The notes beneath the pieces are model-generated. The model saw only the letters and a list, made by a program, of their open reading frames with translations. It was not told the origin of the DNA and made no database searches. From Cellvibrionales bacterium (GTDB taxonomy: Bacteria; Pseudomonadota; Gammaproteobacteria; Pseudomonadales; UBA7434), in NCBI GenBank assembly GCA_018668095.1, contig JABIQF010000130.1, positions 1 to 26,887 of the forward strand: a stretch of DNA of 26,887 nt, in the 5' to 3' direction. Shown here one piece after another: positions 8,285 through 15,939 of this stretch. Position 1 is the first letter of the stretch, and the number at the start of each line of letters is the position of its first letter. The position numbers were made by a program, and so were the translations under genes.

Positions 8285-8755
8285 ATGCCAAGAAGACGCG
8301 TCATCGCTAAACGCGAGATATTACCTGATCCTAAATACGGTAATGTCACACTCGCCAAATTCATGAACCACGTCATGGTCAGCGGTAAAAAATCCGTTGC
8401 AGAACGCATTGTTTATGGTGCGCTCGATATCGTAAAAGACAAAACTGGTAATGATCCTGTAGAGGCCTTTCAATCAGCCCTCGAAACAATTGCGCCTATG
8501 GTCGAAGTAAAATCTCGCCGTGTTGGTGGTGCAACTTACCAAGTACCTGTTGAAGTTCGTGCTTCACGTCGTGAAACATTATCAATGCGTTGGTTGGTAG
8601 AGTACTCACGTGGCCGTGGTGAAAAATCAATGCCTGCACGTTTAGCCGGTGAAATTCTTGATGCTTCGCAAGGTAAAGGCGCAGCGGTTAAGAAAAAAGA
8701 AGATGTTCATCGCATGGCAGAGGCCAACAAAGCGTTCTCGCATTTTCGTTTCTAA
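8285..8755 (+). CDS. rpsG: 30S ribosomal protein S7
   Basis: S7 nucleates assembly of the 30S head domain and contacts tRNA at the exit site. The 156-residue protein is full length and colinear with the family: MPRRRVIAKREILPDPKYG at the start, the beta-arm VGGATYQVPVEVR, RRETLSMRWLVEYSR, and the C-terminal HRMAEANKAFSHFRF. The ATG has AGAGGAAAG at 8271-8279. It lies between rpsL and fusA as in nearly all bacteria. In E. coli S7 is the feedback regulator of this operon. Confidence 0.97.
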   Translation: MPRRRVIAKREILPDPKYGNVTLAKFMNHVMVSGKKSVAERIVYGALDIVKDKTGNDPVEAFQSALETIAPMVEVKSRRVGGATYQVPVEVRASRRETLSMRWLVEYSRGRGEKSMPARLAGEILDASQGKGAAVKKKEDVHRMAEANKAFSHFRF

Positions 8756-8773
8756 GATTGTTATACGCATACT

Positions 8774-8820
8774 GTCTATCGCTGTATCGAATACGTTACA
8801 GCCGATAGGCCGTTTTTTTT
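8774..8820 (+). terminator. Intrinsic terminator or attenuator between rpsG and fusA
   Basis: CTATCG and CTGTA (8776-8786) pair with TACAG and CGATAG (8797-8808), with a single bulged C at 8802. The 11-bp stem is followed by GCCG and eight T residues (8813-8820). This is a good intrinsic terminator by eye, but it sits inside a normally cotranscribed operon, so partial termination is the likely role. Confidence 0.6.
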
Positions 8821-8857
8821 CTCAGCTGTTTTTTTCTCAGCTGTTTTTTCTCAAGAG
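8813..8857 (+). repeat. Three tandem T-tract/CTCAGCTG units
   Basis: Three consecutive units read T8 CTCAGCTG, T7 CTCAGCTG and T6 CTCAAGAG (16, 15 and 14 bp). The last unit runs into the fusA ribosome-binding site AGAAGGA. The first T8 is also the T tract of the terminator. Confidence 0.75.
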
Positions 8858-8871
8858 AAGGAAAATCTATA

Positions 8872-10986
8872 GTGGCACGTAAAACGCCTATCAACCGCTA
8901 CCGAAACATCGGTATTTGCGCACACGTTGATGCTGGCAAAACGACCACGACAGAGCGTGTTTTGTTTTACACCGGAATGTCTCACAAAATTGGTGAGGTT
9001 CATGACGGCGCTGCAACCATGGATTGGATGGAGCAAGAGCAAGAACGAGGCATCACCATTACCTCGGCAGCAACAACGTGTTTTTGGTCGGGCATGCAGA
9101 AGCAGTTTGATCAACACCGTATCAACATTATCGATACGCCAGGTCACGTTGATTTTACTATTGAAGTAGAGCGTTCATTGCGCGTACTCGATGGTGCTGT
9201 TGTTGTTTTATGTGGTTCGTCGGGCGTGCAGCCACAAACCGAAACGGTTTGGCGGCAGGCCAATAAATATGAAGTTCCACGCATGGTCTTTGTTAATAAA
9301 ATGGACCGAGCGGGCGCAAGTTTTGACATGGTTGTCGATCAATTGCGTGAACGACTAGGTGCGAATGCCGTGCCATTGCAGATGACTATCGGCGCCGAAG
9401 AAGAATTCAGAGGCGTAGTTGATCTGCTAAAAATGAAAGCCATCATCTGGAATGAAGATGATATGGGGATGACCTTTAACTACGAGGATGTTCCTGCCGA
9501 TATGCTAGATACCTGCGAAGCAATGCGCGAGTATATGGTTGAAGCGGCTGCTGAAGCTAACGACGAGCTAATGGAAAAGTATCTCGAAGATGGCGAATTA
9601 ACAGAAGATGAAATTAGACAGGGGATTCGCGCGCGAACACTGGCTAATGAAATTATTCCTGTATTAGGTGGTTCGGCCTTTAAGAATAAAGGCGTACAAG
9701 CCATGTTGGATGCCGTTGTTGAATATATGCCTTCACCGATTGAAGTGAAAGCGATAGAAGGCACGTTAGACGACAAAGAAGAAACGCAAGCAACGCGTGA
9801 AGCCGATGATGCAGCACCTTTTTCTGCATTGGCATTTAAAATTGCAACCGACCCTTTTGTTGGAACCTTAACGTTTTTCCGCGTTTACTCCGGAACGTTA
9901 AGACAGGGCGATAGTATTTATAACCCTGTTAAAGGAAAGAAAGAGCGCATTGGTCGCATGGTGCAAATGCACTCGAACAATCGCGAAGAAATTAAAGAAG
10001 TTCTGGCTGGCGATATTGCCGCGGGAATTGGTTTAAAAGATGTAACAACCGGTGATACGCTTTGTGATCTTGATGAAGTGATAACGTTAGAGCGAATGGA
10101 ATTTCCAGAGCCGGTTATCTCTGTAGCTGTTGAGCCACGTTCACAGCCAGATCAAGAAAAAATGGGTATTGCTTTAGGTAAGCTCGCGCAAGAAGATCCA
10201 TCTTTTCGCGTTAAGACCGATCAAGAATCGGGCCAGACCATTATTTCAGGTATGGGCGAATTACATTTAGATATTTTGGTTGATCGAATGCGACGCGAGT
10301 TTAGCGTTGAAGCCAATATAGGTAAGCCACAAGTAGCTTATCGAGAAGCGATTCGTAACACCTGTGAAATTGAAGGTAAGTTTGTTCGTCAATCAGGTGG
10401 TCGAGGTCAATACGGTCATGTTTGGGTTAAGTTTGAACCTGCTGATGACGTCAACGCCGAAGGGTTAGAGTTCGTTAACGAAGTGGTTGGCGGCAACGTA
10501 CCAAGAGAATATATTCCAGCGGTCGAAAAAGGTATCGCGGAACAAATGCAAAATGGCGTATTAGCGGGCTACCCACTATTGGGATTAAAAGCGACGCTTT
10601 ACGACGGTTCGTTTCATGATGTTGATTCGAATGAAATGGCTTTTAAAGTCGCCGCATCTATGGCCACCAAAAAGTTGGCTGATGACGCAGGCGCTGTTTT
10701 ATTAGAGCCGATGATGAAAGTAGAGATAGTGACACCCGAAGCGAATATGGGTGATGTGGTAGGTGATTTAAACCGACGACGCGGCATTATCTTAGGTATG
10801 AATGGCAGCCCAATGGGTAAGATTATTGATGCCGAAGTGCCTTTAGCAGAAATGTTTGGTTACGCGACCGATTTACGTTCAGCAACACAAGGTCGTGCAA
10901 CCTTTACAATGGAATTTGATAGGTATGCTGCAGCGCCTAACAATGTGGCAGACGAAATTATCAATAAAAGTAAGTCGGGTCGTTAA
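8872..10986 (+). CDS. fusA: Elongation factor G
   Basis: EF-G is the GTPase that drives ribosomal translocation and, with the recycling factor, subunit splitting. The protein has 704 residues, the same as E. coli. The G domain shows AHVDAGKT (17-24), RGITITSAAT (59-68), DTPGHVDF (88-95) and NKMDRAG (142-148). Domain II, then domains III-V follow, with GMGELHLDIL, SGGRGQYGHV and the C-terminal RRGIILGM segment. It starts with GTG at 8872 behind AGAAGGA; the N-terminus MARKTPINRYRNIG matches the family. It sits in the str order after rpsG, but behind a terminator-like hairpin. Confidence 0.97.
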   Translation: MARKTPINRYRNIGICAHVDAGKTTTTERVLFYTGMSHKIGEVHDGAATMDWMEQEQERGITITSAATTCFWSGMQKQFDQHRINIIDTPGHVDFTIEVERSLRVLDGAVVVLCGSSGVQPQTETVWRQANKYEVPRMVFVNKMDRAGASFDMVVDQLRERLGANAVPLQMTIGAEEEFRGVVDLLKMKAIIWNEDDMGMTFNYEDVPADMLDTCEAMREYMVEAAAEANDELMEKYLEDGELTEDEIRQGIRARTLANEIIPVLGGSAFKNKGVQAMLDAVVEYMPSPIEVKAIEGTLDDKEETQATREADDAAPFSALAFKIATDPFVGTLTFFRVYSGTLRQGDSIYNPVKGKKERIGRMVQMHSNNREEIKEVLAGDIAAGIGLKDVTTGDTLCDLDEVITLERMEFPEPVISVAVEPRSQPDQEKMGIALGKLAQEDPSFRVKTDQESGQTIISGMGELHLDILVDRMRREFSVEANIGKPQVAYREAIRNTCEIEGKFVRQSGGRGQYGHVWVKFEPADDVNAEGLEFVNEVVGGNVPREYIPAVEKGIAEQMQNGVLAGYPLLGLKATLYDGSFHDVDSNEMAFKVAASMATKKLADDAGAVLLEPMMKVEIVTPEANMGDVVGDLNRRRGIILGMNGSPMGKIIDAEVPLAEMFGYATDLRSATQGRATFTMEFDRYAAAPNNVADEIINKSKSGR

Positions 10987-11013
10987 TTTATTTGTTAATG
11001 AGTTGGCTCGCTA

Positions 11014-11089
11014 ATAGTTTGAATGATAGTTGAAATAATAGTTTGAAATAGTAGATTGAAATAATAGTTTGAAATGATAAATTGAAACC
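11014..11089 (+). repeat. Six tandem copies of a 13-bp AT-rich unit
   Basis: The consensus is ATAGTTTGAAATA. Units start at 11014, 11026, 11038, 11051, 11064 and 11077; the first two are 12 bp, the rest 13 bp, with one to five changes each. The array fills nearly half of the fusA-tuf spacer and ends 70 bases before the tuf start. Confidence 0.8.
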
Positions 11090-11159
11090 GTTTATCAAAA
11101 ATATAAGCAGTACATGAATTAAATAATTTAACAGTTGAATAGAAAAGAGGACTAGTATC

Positions 11160-12383
11160 GTGGCAAAAGAAAAATTTGAACGCACCAAACCACACGTCAA
11201 TGTAGGCACAATCGGCCACGTTGATCACGGTAAAACAACATTAACAGCAGCGCTTACCCGCGTAGCAGCTGAAGCCTTTGGTGGTGAAGCGGTAGCGTTT
11301 GACGGTATCGATAATGCGCCAGAAGAACGTGAGCGCGGTATTACGATTGCCACATCACACGTTGAATATGACACACCAGAACGTCACTACGCACACGTAG
11401 ATTGTCCTGGTCACGCCGATTATGTGAAAAACATGATTACTGGTGCGGCTCAAATGGACGGCGCTATCTTAGTATGCGGTGCAACTGATGGCCCAATGCC
11501 ACAAACACGTGAGCACATCTTATTGTCACGTCAAGTTGGTGTTCCATACATCATCGTATTCTTAAACAAAGCTGACCTACTTGCCGAAGATTGTGGCGGT
11601 GCAGGTTCAGAAGAATATAACGAAATGTTAGAGCTAGTAGAAATGGAGCTTCGTGAGTTGCTTGATACCTACGAATTCCCAGGCGACGACACGCCAATCA
11701 TTCCAGGTTCAGCGTTAATGGCGCTTGAAGGAAAAGATGATCACGAGCTAGGATCTACTGCCGTTAAGAAGCTTTTAGAGACATTAGACTCTTACATTCC
11801 TGAGCCAGAGCGTGCGATTGATGGTGCATTTATTATGCCTATCGAAGATGTATTCTCAATTTCAGGTCGTGGTACGGTTGTAACTGGTCGTGTTGAGCGC
11901 GGTATCGTTAATACAGGTGATGAAGTTGAAATCGTTGGTATTAAAGACACAGTAACAACTACATGTACTGGTGTTGAAATGTTCCGTAAGTTGCTTGACG
12001 AAGGTCGTGCAGGCGAGAACATTGGTGCGTTATTGCGTGGTACTAAGCGCGAAGATGTAGAGCGTGGTCAAGTATTAGCGGCGCCAGGTTCAATCAACCC
12101 ACACACAAAATTCGAAGCAGAAATTTACGTGTTAGGTAAAGATGAAGGTGGTCGTCATACGCCATTCTTTAAAGGTTACCGTCCACAGTTTTACTTCCGT
12201 ACAACTGACGTAACAGGCGCTTGTGAATTACCGGCTGGCACAGAAATGGTAATGCCGGGTGATAACGTGCAAATGGTTGTTGAATTGATTGCGCCAATCG
12301 CGATGGACGAAGGTCTACGCTTTGCAATCCGTGAAGGTGGCCGTACTGTTGGTGCGGGCGTTGTAGCAAAAATCTTAGATTAA
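11160..12383 (+). CDS. tuf: Elongation factor Tu
   Basis: EF-Tu delivers aminoacyl-tRNA to the ribosome as a GTP complex. The 407-residue form has the short insertion after the G4 motif that is usual in Pseudomonas-like gammaproteobacteria. GHVDHGKT is at 19-26, DCPGHADY at 81-88 with catalytic His85, and NKAD at 136-139; domains II and III end in GRTVGAGVVAKILD. The GTG start at 11160 follows AGAGGA at 11146-11151. It is preceded by fusA and followed by tRNA-Trp and secE, so it occupies both the tufA position on its left and the tufB position on its right. Whether another tuf exists elsewhere cannot be seen. Confidence 0.97.
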   Translation: MAKEKFERTKPHVNVGTIGHVDHGKTTLTAALTRVAAEAFGGEAVAFDGIDNAPEERERGITIATSHVEYDTPERHYAHVDCPGHADYVKNMITGAAQMDGAILVCGATDGPMPQTREHILLSRQVGVPYIIVFLNKADLLAEDCGGAGSEEYNEMLELVEMELRELLDTYEFPGDDTPIIPGSALMALEGKDDHELGSTAVKKLLETLDSYIPEPERAIDGAFIMPIEDVFSISGRGTVVTGRVERGIVNTGDEVEIVGIKDTVTTTCTGVEMFRKLLDEGRAGENIGALLRGTKREDVERGQVLAAPGSINPHTKFEAEIYVLGKDEGGRHTPFFKGYRPQFYFRTTDVTGACELPAGTEMVMPGDNVQMVVELIAPIAMDEGLRFAIREGGRTVGAGVVAKILD

Positions 12384-12446
12384 TCGACATAACAATTTTG
12401 GCTGCATAGCGGCTAAGGTTTGTATTTAGATTAAGTAGAAAGACCT

Positions 12447-12478
12447 GAAAGCCTTAGCTTGTTTGAGCTAAGGCTTTC
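12447..12478. terminator. Strong hairpin after tuf
   Basis: GAAAGCCTTAGCT (12447-12459) pairs perfectly with AGCTAAGGCTTTC (12466-12478) around a six-base loop. No T run follows the stem on the plus strand, so it may be a weak terminator, an attenuator, or a processing site that separates tuf from the tRNA. Confidence 0.5.
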
Positions 12479-12509
12479 GTCGAGTAAAGCCAAAGAAGTA
12501 AAGTGTTAT

Positions 12510-12585
12510 AGGCCAGTAGCTCAATTGGCAGAGCGACGGTCTCCAAAACCGTAGGTTGTGGGTTCGATTCCCTCCTGGCCTGCCA
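12510..12585 (+). tRNA. tRNA-Trp (CCA anticodon)
   Basis: A full cloverleaf can be drawn by hand. The acceptor is AGGCCAG/CTGGCCT, the D stem GCTC/GAGC, and the anticodon stem ACGGT/ACCGT with loop CTCCAAA, giving CCA at 12543-12545. The T loop is TTCGATT. The discriminator base is G and CCA is encoded (12583-12585). The T stem GTGGG/CCCTC has one T-T mismatch (12559 with 12573). tRNA-Trp between tuf and secE is the standard position in gammaproteobacteria. Confidence 0.95.
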
Positions 12586-12723
12586 CTCTTCTCTTAAAAG
12601 AAGTTTGGTATGCAGTAGTAGAAGAAGTAAAGGTAAGGTCGAGGTTTATGCGCTAAAGCGCGCTTCGATTTCATCACATACAAGCGCAGTGAATGAATGC
12701 TGTGGAATGAGCGATAGGAATAG

Positions 12724-13092
12724 ATGAACAACAATACTCAATTAGCTAAAAGCCCGTTGAATGCCGTGTTATGGATACTGGCTATTGCGTTAGTTATAGC
12801 GGGTGTTTACGGCAACTCTTATTTTGGTGGTGAATCACTGCTATACCGTGTGTTAGGTATGTTAGCGGTTGCCATTGCTGCTGCCATGGTTGCGTTTCAG
12901 ACCGTACAAGGCAAAGCGTTTTGGTTGTTGTTAAAAGGTGCGCGCACAGAGATTCGTAAAGTTGTTTGGCCTACTCGCCAAGAAACAGTGCAAACCACTA
13001 TGATTGTTTCATTGGTTGTTATTGTTGCTGGCCTTTTATTATGGGGCTTGGACACATTGCTTGGCTGGTTAGTGTCACTTGTTATTGGTTAA
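12724..13092 (+). CDS. secE: Preprotein translocase subunit SecE
   Basis: SecE is the inner-membrane clamp that stabilises SecY in the SecYEG channel. The 122-residue protein has three hydrophobic segments, at about 13-30, 42-58 and 93-119. Three helices is the E. coli-like form; many bacteria have one. The conserved amphipathic segment before the last helix is present: EIRKVVWPTRQET (76-88). The ATG has AGGA four bases upstream. It is followed by nusG after 70 bp, the classic secE-nusG pair. Confidence 0.95.
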   Translation: MNNNTQLAKSPLNAVLWILAIALVIAGVYGNSYFGGESLLYRVLGMLAVAIAAAMVAFQTVQGKAFWLLLKGARTEIRKVVWPTRQETVQTTMIVSLVVIVAGLLLWGLDTLLGWLVSLVIG

Positions 13093-13162
13093 TCGCAGAC
13101 ATTGTCGGCGGTAATGGTTTTTATAAACAGTTCTTGTACACAAAGTAGAATAGGTAATATAG

Positions 13163-13696
13163 ATGGCTAAGCGTTGGTACGTGGTACATGCATTCTCAGG
13201 CTACGAGAAGAAAGTCCAGACCGCACTTCGCGAGCGCGTTGACCTAGCGGGTATGCAAGAATATTTTGGCGAAGTGCTAGTGCCTACCGAAGAAGTGGTA
13301 GAGATGCGTGGCGGTCAAAAGCGCAAGAGTGAACGCAAATTCTTTCCTGGCTACGTTTTGGTTGAAATGGACCTGAATGACGATAGCTGGCATTTAGTTA
13401 AAGAAACGCCTCGCGTTATGGGTTTTATTGGTGGTAAAGCAGATAAGCCTGCGCCTATTACTCAGCGAGAAGCCGATACGATTTTACAGCGTATTGAAGA
13501 TAGCGGCGATAAGCCTAAGCCGAAGACATTATTCGAGCCGGGCGAAATGGTACGTGTTATCGATGGGCCGTTTAATGACTTTAACGGTGTTGTTGAAGAA
13601 GTGAATTATGAAAAGAGTCGCATTCAAGTGTCGGTTCTTATTTTTGGTCGTTCTACGCCTGTCGAACTTGAGTTTGGCCAAGTAGAAAAAAGCTAA
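13163..13696 (+). CDS. nusG: Transcription termination/antitermination protein NusG
   Basis: NusG binds the RNA polymerase clamp through its N-terminal domain and Rho or ribosomal S10 through its C-terminal KOW domain. The 177-residue protein has the NGN domain from AKRWYVVHAFSGYEKKV to about residue 115, including GYVLVEMD and PRVMGF, and the KOW domain from about 124 (FEPGEMVRVIDGPFNDFNG) to the end. The ATG is preceded only by a weak AGGT. It keeps its universal place before rplK. Confidence 0.96.
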   Translation: MAKRWYVVHAFSGYEKKVQTALRERVDLAGMQEYFGEVLVPTEEVVEMRGGQKRKSERKFFPGYVLVEMDLNDDSWHLVKETPRVMGFIGGKADKPAPITQREADTILQRIEDSGDKPKPKTLFEPGEMVRVIDGPFNDFNGVVEEVNYEKSRIQVSVLIFGRSTPVELEFGQVEKS

Positions 13697-13791
13697 TTTT
13701 TTTAACAGGGGAGTGTCGAGGCGTTGTGGCTGAGTTTGTTGAAGCAGCGGCGTTAAACGAAACGTTTGTACCCATCTAGGAGAGCTATGTA
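13697..13791 (+). promoter_or_regulatory. rplK leader, probable L1 control region
   Basis: In E. coli, L1 represses rplK-rplA by binding the leader of rplK. This 95-bp spacer has GGGG near 13709 that can close with ACCC near 13769, bracketing GC-containing internal segments. It ends in a strong AGGAGAG (13778-13784). I did not identify a diagnostic L1 motif, so this rests mainly on position. Confidence 0.3.
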
Positions 13792-14220
13792 ATGGCTAAG
13801 AAAGTAGAAGCTTATATTAAGCTGCAAGTGCCCGCAGGTCAGGCAAATCCAAGTCCACCGGTTGGTCCAGCACTGGGTCAGCACGGCGTTAACATCATGG
13901 AGTTTTGTAAAGCCTTTAACGCTGAGACACAAAGTCTTGAGCCAGGTTTACCGACACCTGTTGTTATCACAGTTTACGGTGATCGCAGTTTTACCTTTAT
14001 CAAGAAAACACCACCTGCCTCGGTATTGTTGCGTAAAGCAGCGGGTATCCAGAAAGGCAGTGGTGAGCCAAACACTAATAAAGTTGGCAAAGTAACGCGT
14101 GCGCAATTAGAAGAAATTGCAACGACTAAAATGGCTGATCTAACAGCTTCGGATATGGATGCAGCGGTAAGAACTATCGCTGGCAGTGCCCGTTCCGCTG
14201 GCATAGAAGTGGAGGGTTAA
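13792..14220 (+). CDS. rplK: 50S ribosomal protein L11
   Basis: L11 binds the GTPase-associated centre of 23S rRNA and is needed for RelA activation. The 142-residue protein is full length, with the N-terminal proline-rich KLQVPAGQANPSPPVGPALGQ segment (the thiostrepton-contact region), FTFIKKTPPASVLL in the middle, and the C-terminal RNA-binding GSARSAGIEVEG. The ATG follows AGGAGAG with seven bases of spacing. A start-stop pair ATGTAATG overlaps the start codon. It ends 4 bp before rplA, and the rplA Shine-Dalgarno sequence lies in its last codons. Confidence 0.97.
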   Translation: MAKKVEAYIKLQVPAGQANPSPPVGPALGQHGVNIMEFCKAFNAETQSLEPGLPTPVVITVYGDRSFTFIKKTPPASVLLRKAAGIQKGSGEPNTNKVGKVTRAQLEEIATTKMADLTASDMDAAVRTIAGSARSAGIEVEG

Positions 14221-14224
14221 GATC

Positions 14225-14923
14225 ATGGCTACTATTAGCAAACGAGCAAAGGCTATTGCCGAGAAAGTTGAGCCAGGTAAATTGTATTCAATTGATGACG
14301 CCACTGCGTTATTGAGCGAGCTTTCTACTGTTAAATTTAAAGAGTCGATCGATGCTTCGATCAACTTAGGTATTGATGCACGTAAATCTGACCAAGCAGT
14401 TCGTGGTGCAACAACATTGCCACACGGTTCAGGTAAAGAAGTACGTGTTGCTGTATTCACTAGTGGTGCAAATGCCGAAGCTGCTACAGCTGCCGGTGCC
14501 GATAAAGTGGGTATGGATGATTTAGCAGCTGAAGTTAAAGCCGGTAATCTTGATTTTGACGTTGTTATTGCTTCACCAGACGCTATGCGTGTTGTGGGTC
14601 AATTAGGTCAGGTACTTGGTCCTCGCGGCTTAATGCCTAACCCTAAAACAGGCACAGTAACTCCTGATGTAGCAACAGCGGTTAAAAACGCTAAAGCGGG
14701 TCAGGTTCGTTACCGTACAGACAAAAATGGCATTATCCATGGCGCAATTGGCCAAGTGGGTTTTGATGCTAAATCTGTTAAAGAAAATCTTGAAGCACTT
14801 ATCATTGATTTACAGAAGGCTAAGCCAGCTTCAGCGAAAGGTGTTTATCTTAAGAAAATCAGTCTTTCTACGACTATGGGTCCGGGTCTTGTTATTGATC
14901 CGTCTTCGTTAGAGCTTAAGTAA
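14225..14923 (+). CDS. rplA: 50S ribosomal protein L1
   Basis: L1 forms the mobile stalk that handles deacylated tRNA at the exit site, and in E. coli it represses its own operon. The 232-residue protein has the family landmarks FKESIDASINLGIDARKSDQ, RGATTLPHGSGK, VLGPRGLMPNPKTGTVTPD and the C-terminal ISLSTTMGPGLVIDPSSL. GGAGG inside the end of rplK serves as its ribosome-binding site, so the two are probably translationally coupled. Confidence 0.97.
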   Translation: MATISKRAKAIAEKVEPGKLYSIDDATALLSELSTVKFKESIDASINLGIDARKSDQAVRGATTLPHGSGKEVRVAVFTSGANAEAATAAGADKVGMDDLAAEVKAGNLDFDVVIASPDAMRVVGQLGQVLGPRGLMPNPKTGTVTPDVATAVKNAKAGQVRYRTDKNGIIHGAIGQVGFDAKSVKENLEALIIDLQKAKPASAKGVYLKKISLSTTMGPGLVIDPSSLELK

Positions 14924-15336
14924 TAGAACTTAAGTAGTAGAAATTAAGAACTCTGAGGCGCTTCGCTTTTTTTATAAAAGCGAGCCGTCAAAGACCGTAG
15001 GTGTTGTTGGCGGGTGACCCAGCTTTAATTTTATTTAGTTTGGTTTGGTTTGATTAAATTGAATTGGATTGAATTGAACATAAGTTGGCAGGTACTGGTC
15101 AGGCTTAATTAAAAAGCTGACGTTAGAGAATATTCTACTCTGGCATCAATTTTTAACCTACGCAGATGGTGAGTGCGAAAATTATATTCGTCCCACCAGT
15201 AAGGTGGTTGTTAGTGTGCAGCGTTTATTATTTGGGTCGCAATGCGATTCAACTTAATTAAGCCATGCTACGTTAGTGACTTAAATCGAACGGCTGAGCA
15301 GCAGTATTCGCCCAGTCAATTCACAGGAGTAATAGT
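14924..15336 (+). promoter_or_regulatory. rplJ leader (L10 leader RNA region)
   Basis: This 413-bp spacer contains no gene. In E. coli, L10 with L12 binds a structured leader here to repress rplJL. Visible elements are CAAAGACCGTAGGTG (14989-15003), ACCTACGCAGATGGTGAG (15156-15173), which resembles the E. coli L10 leader core, and the hairpin CCACC/GGTGG (15193-15207). CGTAGGT (14996-15002) can pair over long range with ACCTACG (15156-15162). An 8-bp hairpin TCGCTTTT/AAAAGCGA lies at 14963-14983. The assignment rests on position and similarity by memory; a covariance search for the L10 leader family would settle it. Confidence 0.6.
15039..15078 (+). repeat. Pentanucleotide repeat, eight imperfect units
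   Basis: Eight consecutive five-base units read TTTGG, TTTGG, TTTGA, TTAAA, TTGAA, TTGGA, TTGAA, TTGAA. The array lies inside the rplJ leader, between the two segments able to pair over long range. Confidence 0.7.
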
Positions 15337-15870
15337 GTGGCATTAGGACTCGAAGGCAAAAAGCAAATTGTCGCTCAAGTTAACGAGACTGCCAGTGGCG
15401 CCCTGTCTTTAGTGGTTGCAGACGCGCGTGGCGTTGATGTAACTGACATGACAGAGCTCCGAGCTAAAGCACGAGAAGCTAATATCGATTTACGCGTAGT
15501 GCGTAATACATTGGCCAAACGAGCATTTGAAGGTACTGAATACGAGTGCGTTAATGACGTACTTTCAGGTCCATCATTGTTTGGTTTTTCAATGGAAGAT
15601 CCTGGCGCTTGTGCCCGACTGTTTAAAGACTTTGCTAAAACGAACGAAAAGTTCGATATCAAAGCCTTGGCAGTTGGCGGTGAAATGCTCGACGCGGGCA
15701 AAATTGATGTGTTGGCTACCTTGCCAACGCGCGATCAAGCTTTGGGAATGTTGGCAGGTCTTATCCTTGCCCCAGTTACCAAGTTGGTTCGTACATTCAA
15801 CGAAGTTCCTTCATCGGTAACTCGTGTTGTAGCGGCAGTTAAAGACAAAAAAGAAGCTGAAGCGGCTTAA
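15337..15870 (+). CDS. rplJ: 50S ribosomal protein L10
   Basis: L10 anchors the L7/L12 dimers to the ribosome and represses rplJL translation. The 177-residue protein is slightly longer than E. coli L10 (165). The N-terminal RNA-binding domain runs from LGLEGKKQIVAQVNE through LRVVRNTLAKRAFEGT, and the C-terminal helix that binds L12 dimers includes VRTFNEVPSSVTRVVAAV. The start is GTG at 15337 behind AGGAG at 15325-15329. Confidence 0.96.
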   Translation: MALGLEGKKQIVAQVNETASGALSLVVADARGVDVTDMTELRAKAREANIDLRVVRNTLAKRAFEGTEYECVNDVLSGPSLFGFSMEDPGACARLFKDFAKTNEKFDIKALAVGGEMLDAGKIDVLATLPTRDQALGMLAGLILAPVTKLVRTFNEVPSSVTRVVAAVKDKKEAEAA

Positions 15871-15939
15871 TTCTTACGTTAGTTCGTAAGGTGGTTCGCT
15901 TTAATGTTATTTAATTTATTTAATTAGGAGATGTGAGTC

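Noticed and set aside
10988..11228. Minus-strand open frames over the fusA-tuf spacer
   Set aside because: They are translations of the 13-bp AT-rich repeat array and run into tuf.
11160..12383. Insertion making EF-Tu 407 residues long
   Set aside because: The insertion after NKAD is usual in Pseudomonas-like gammaproteobacteria.
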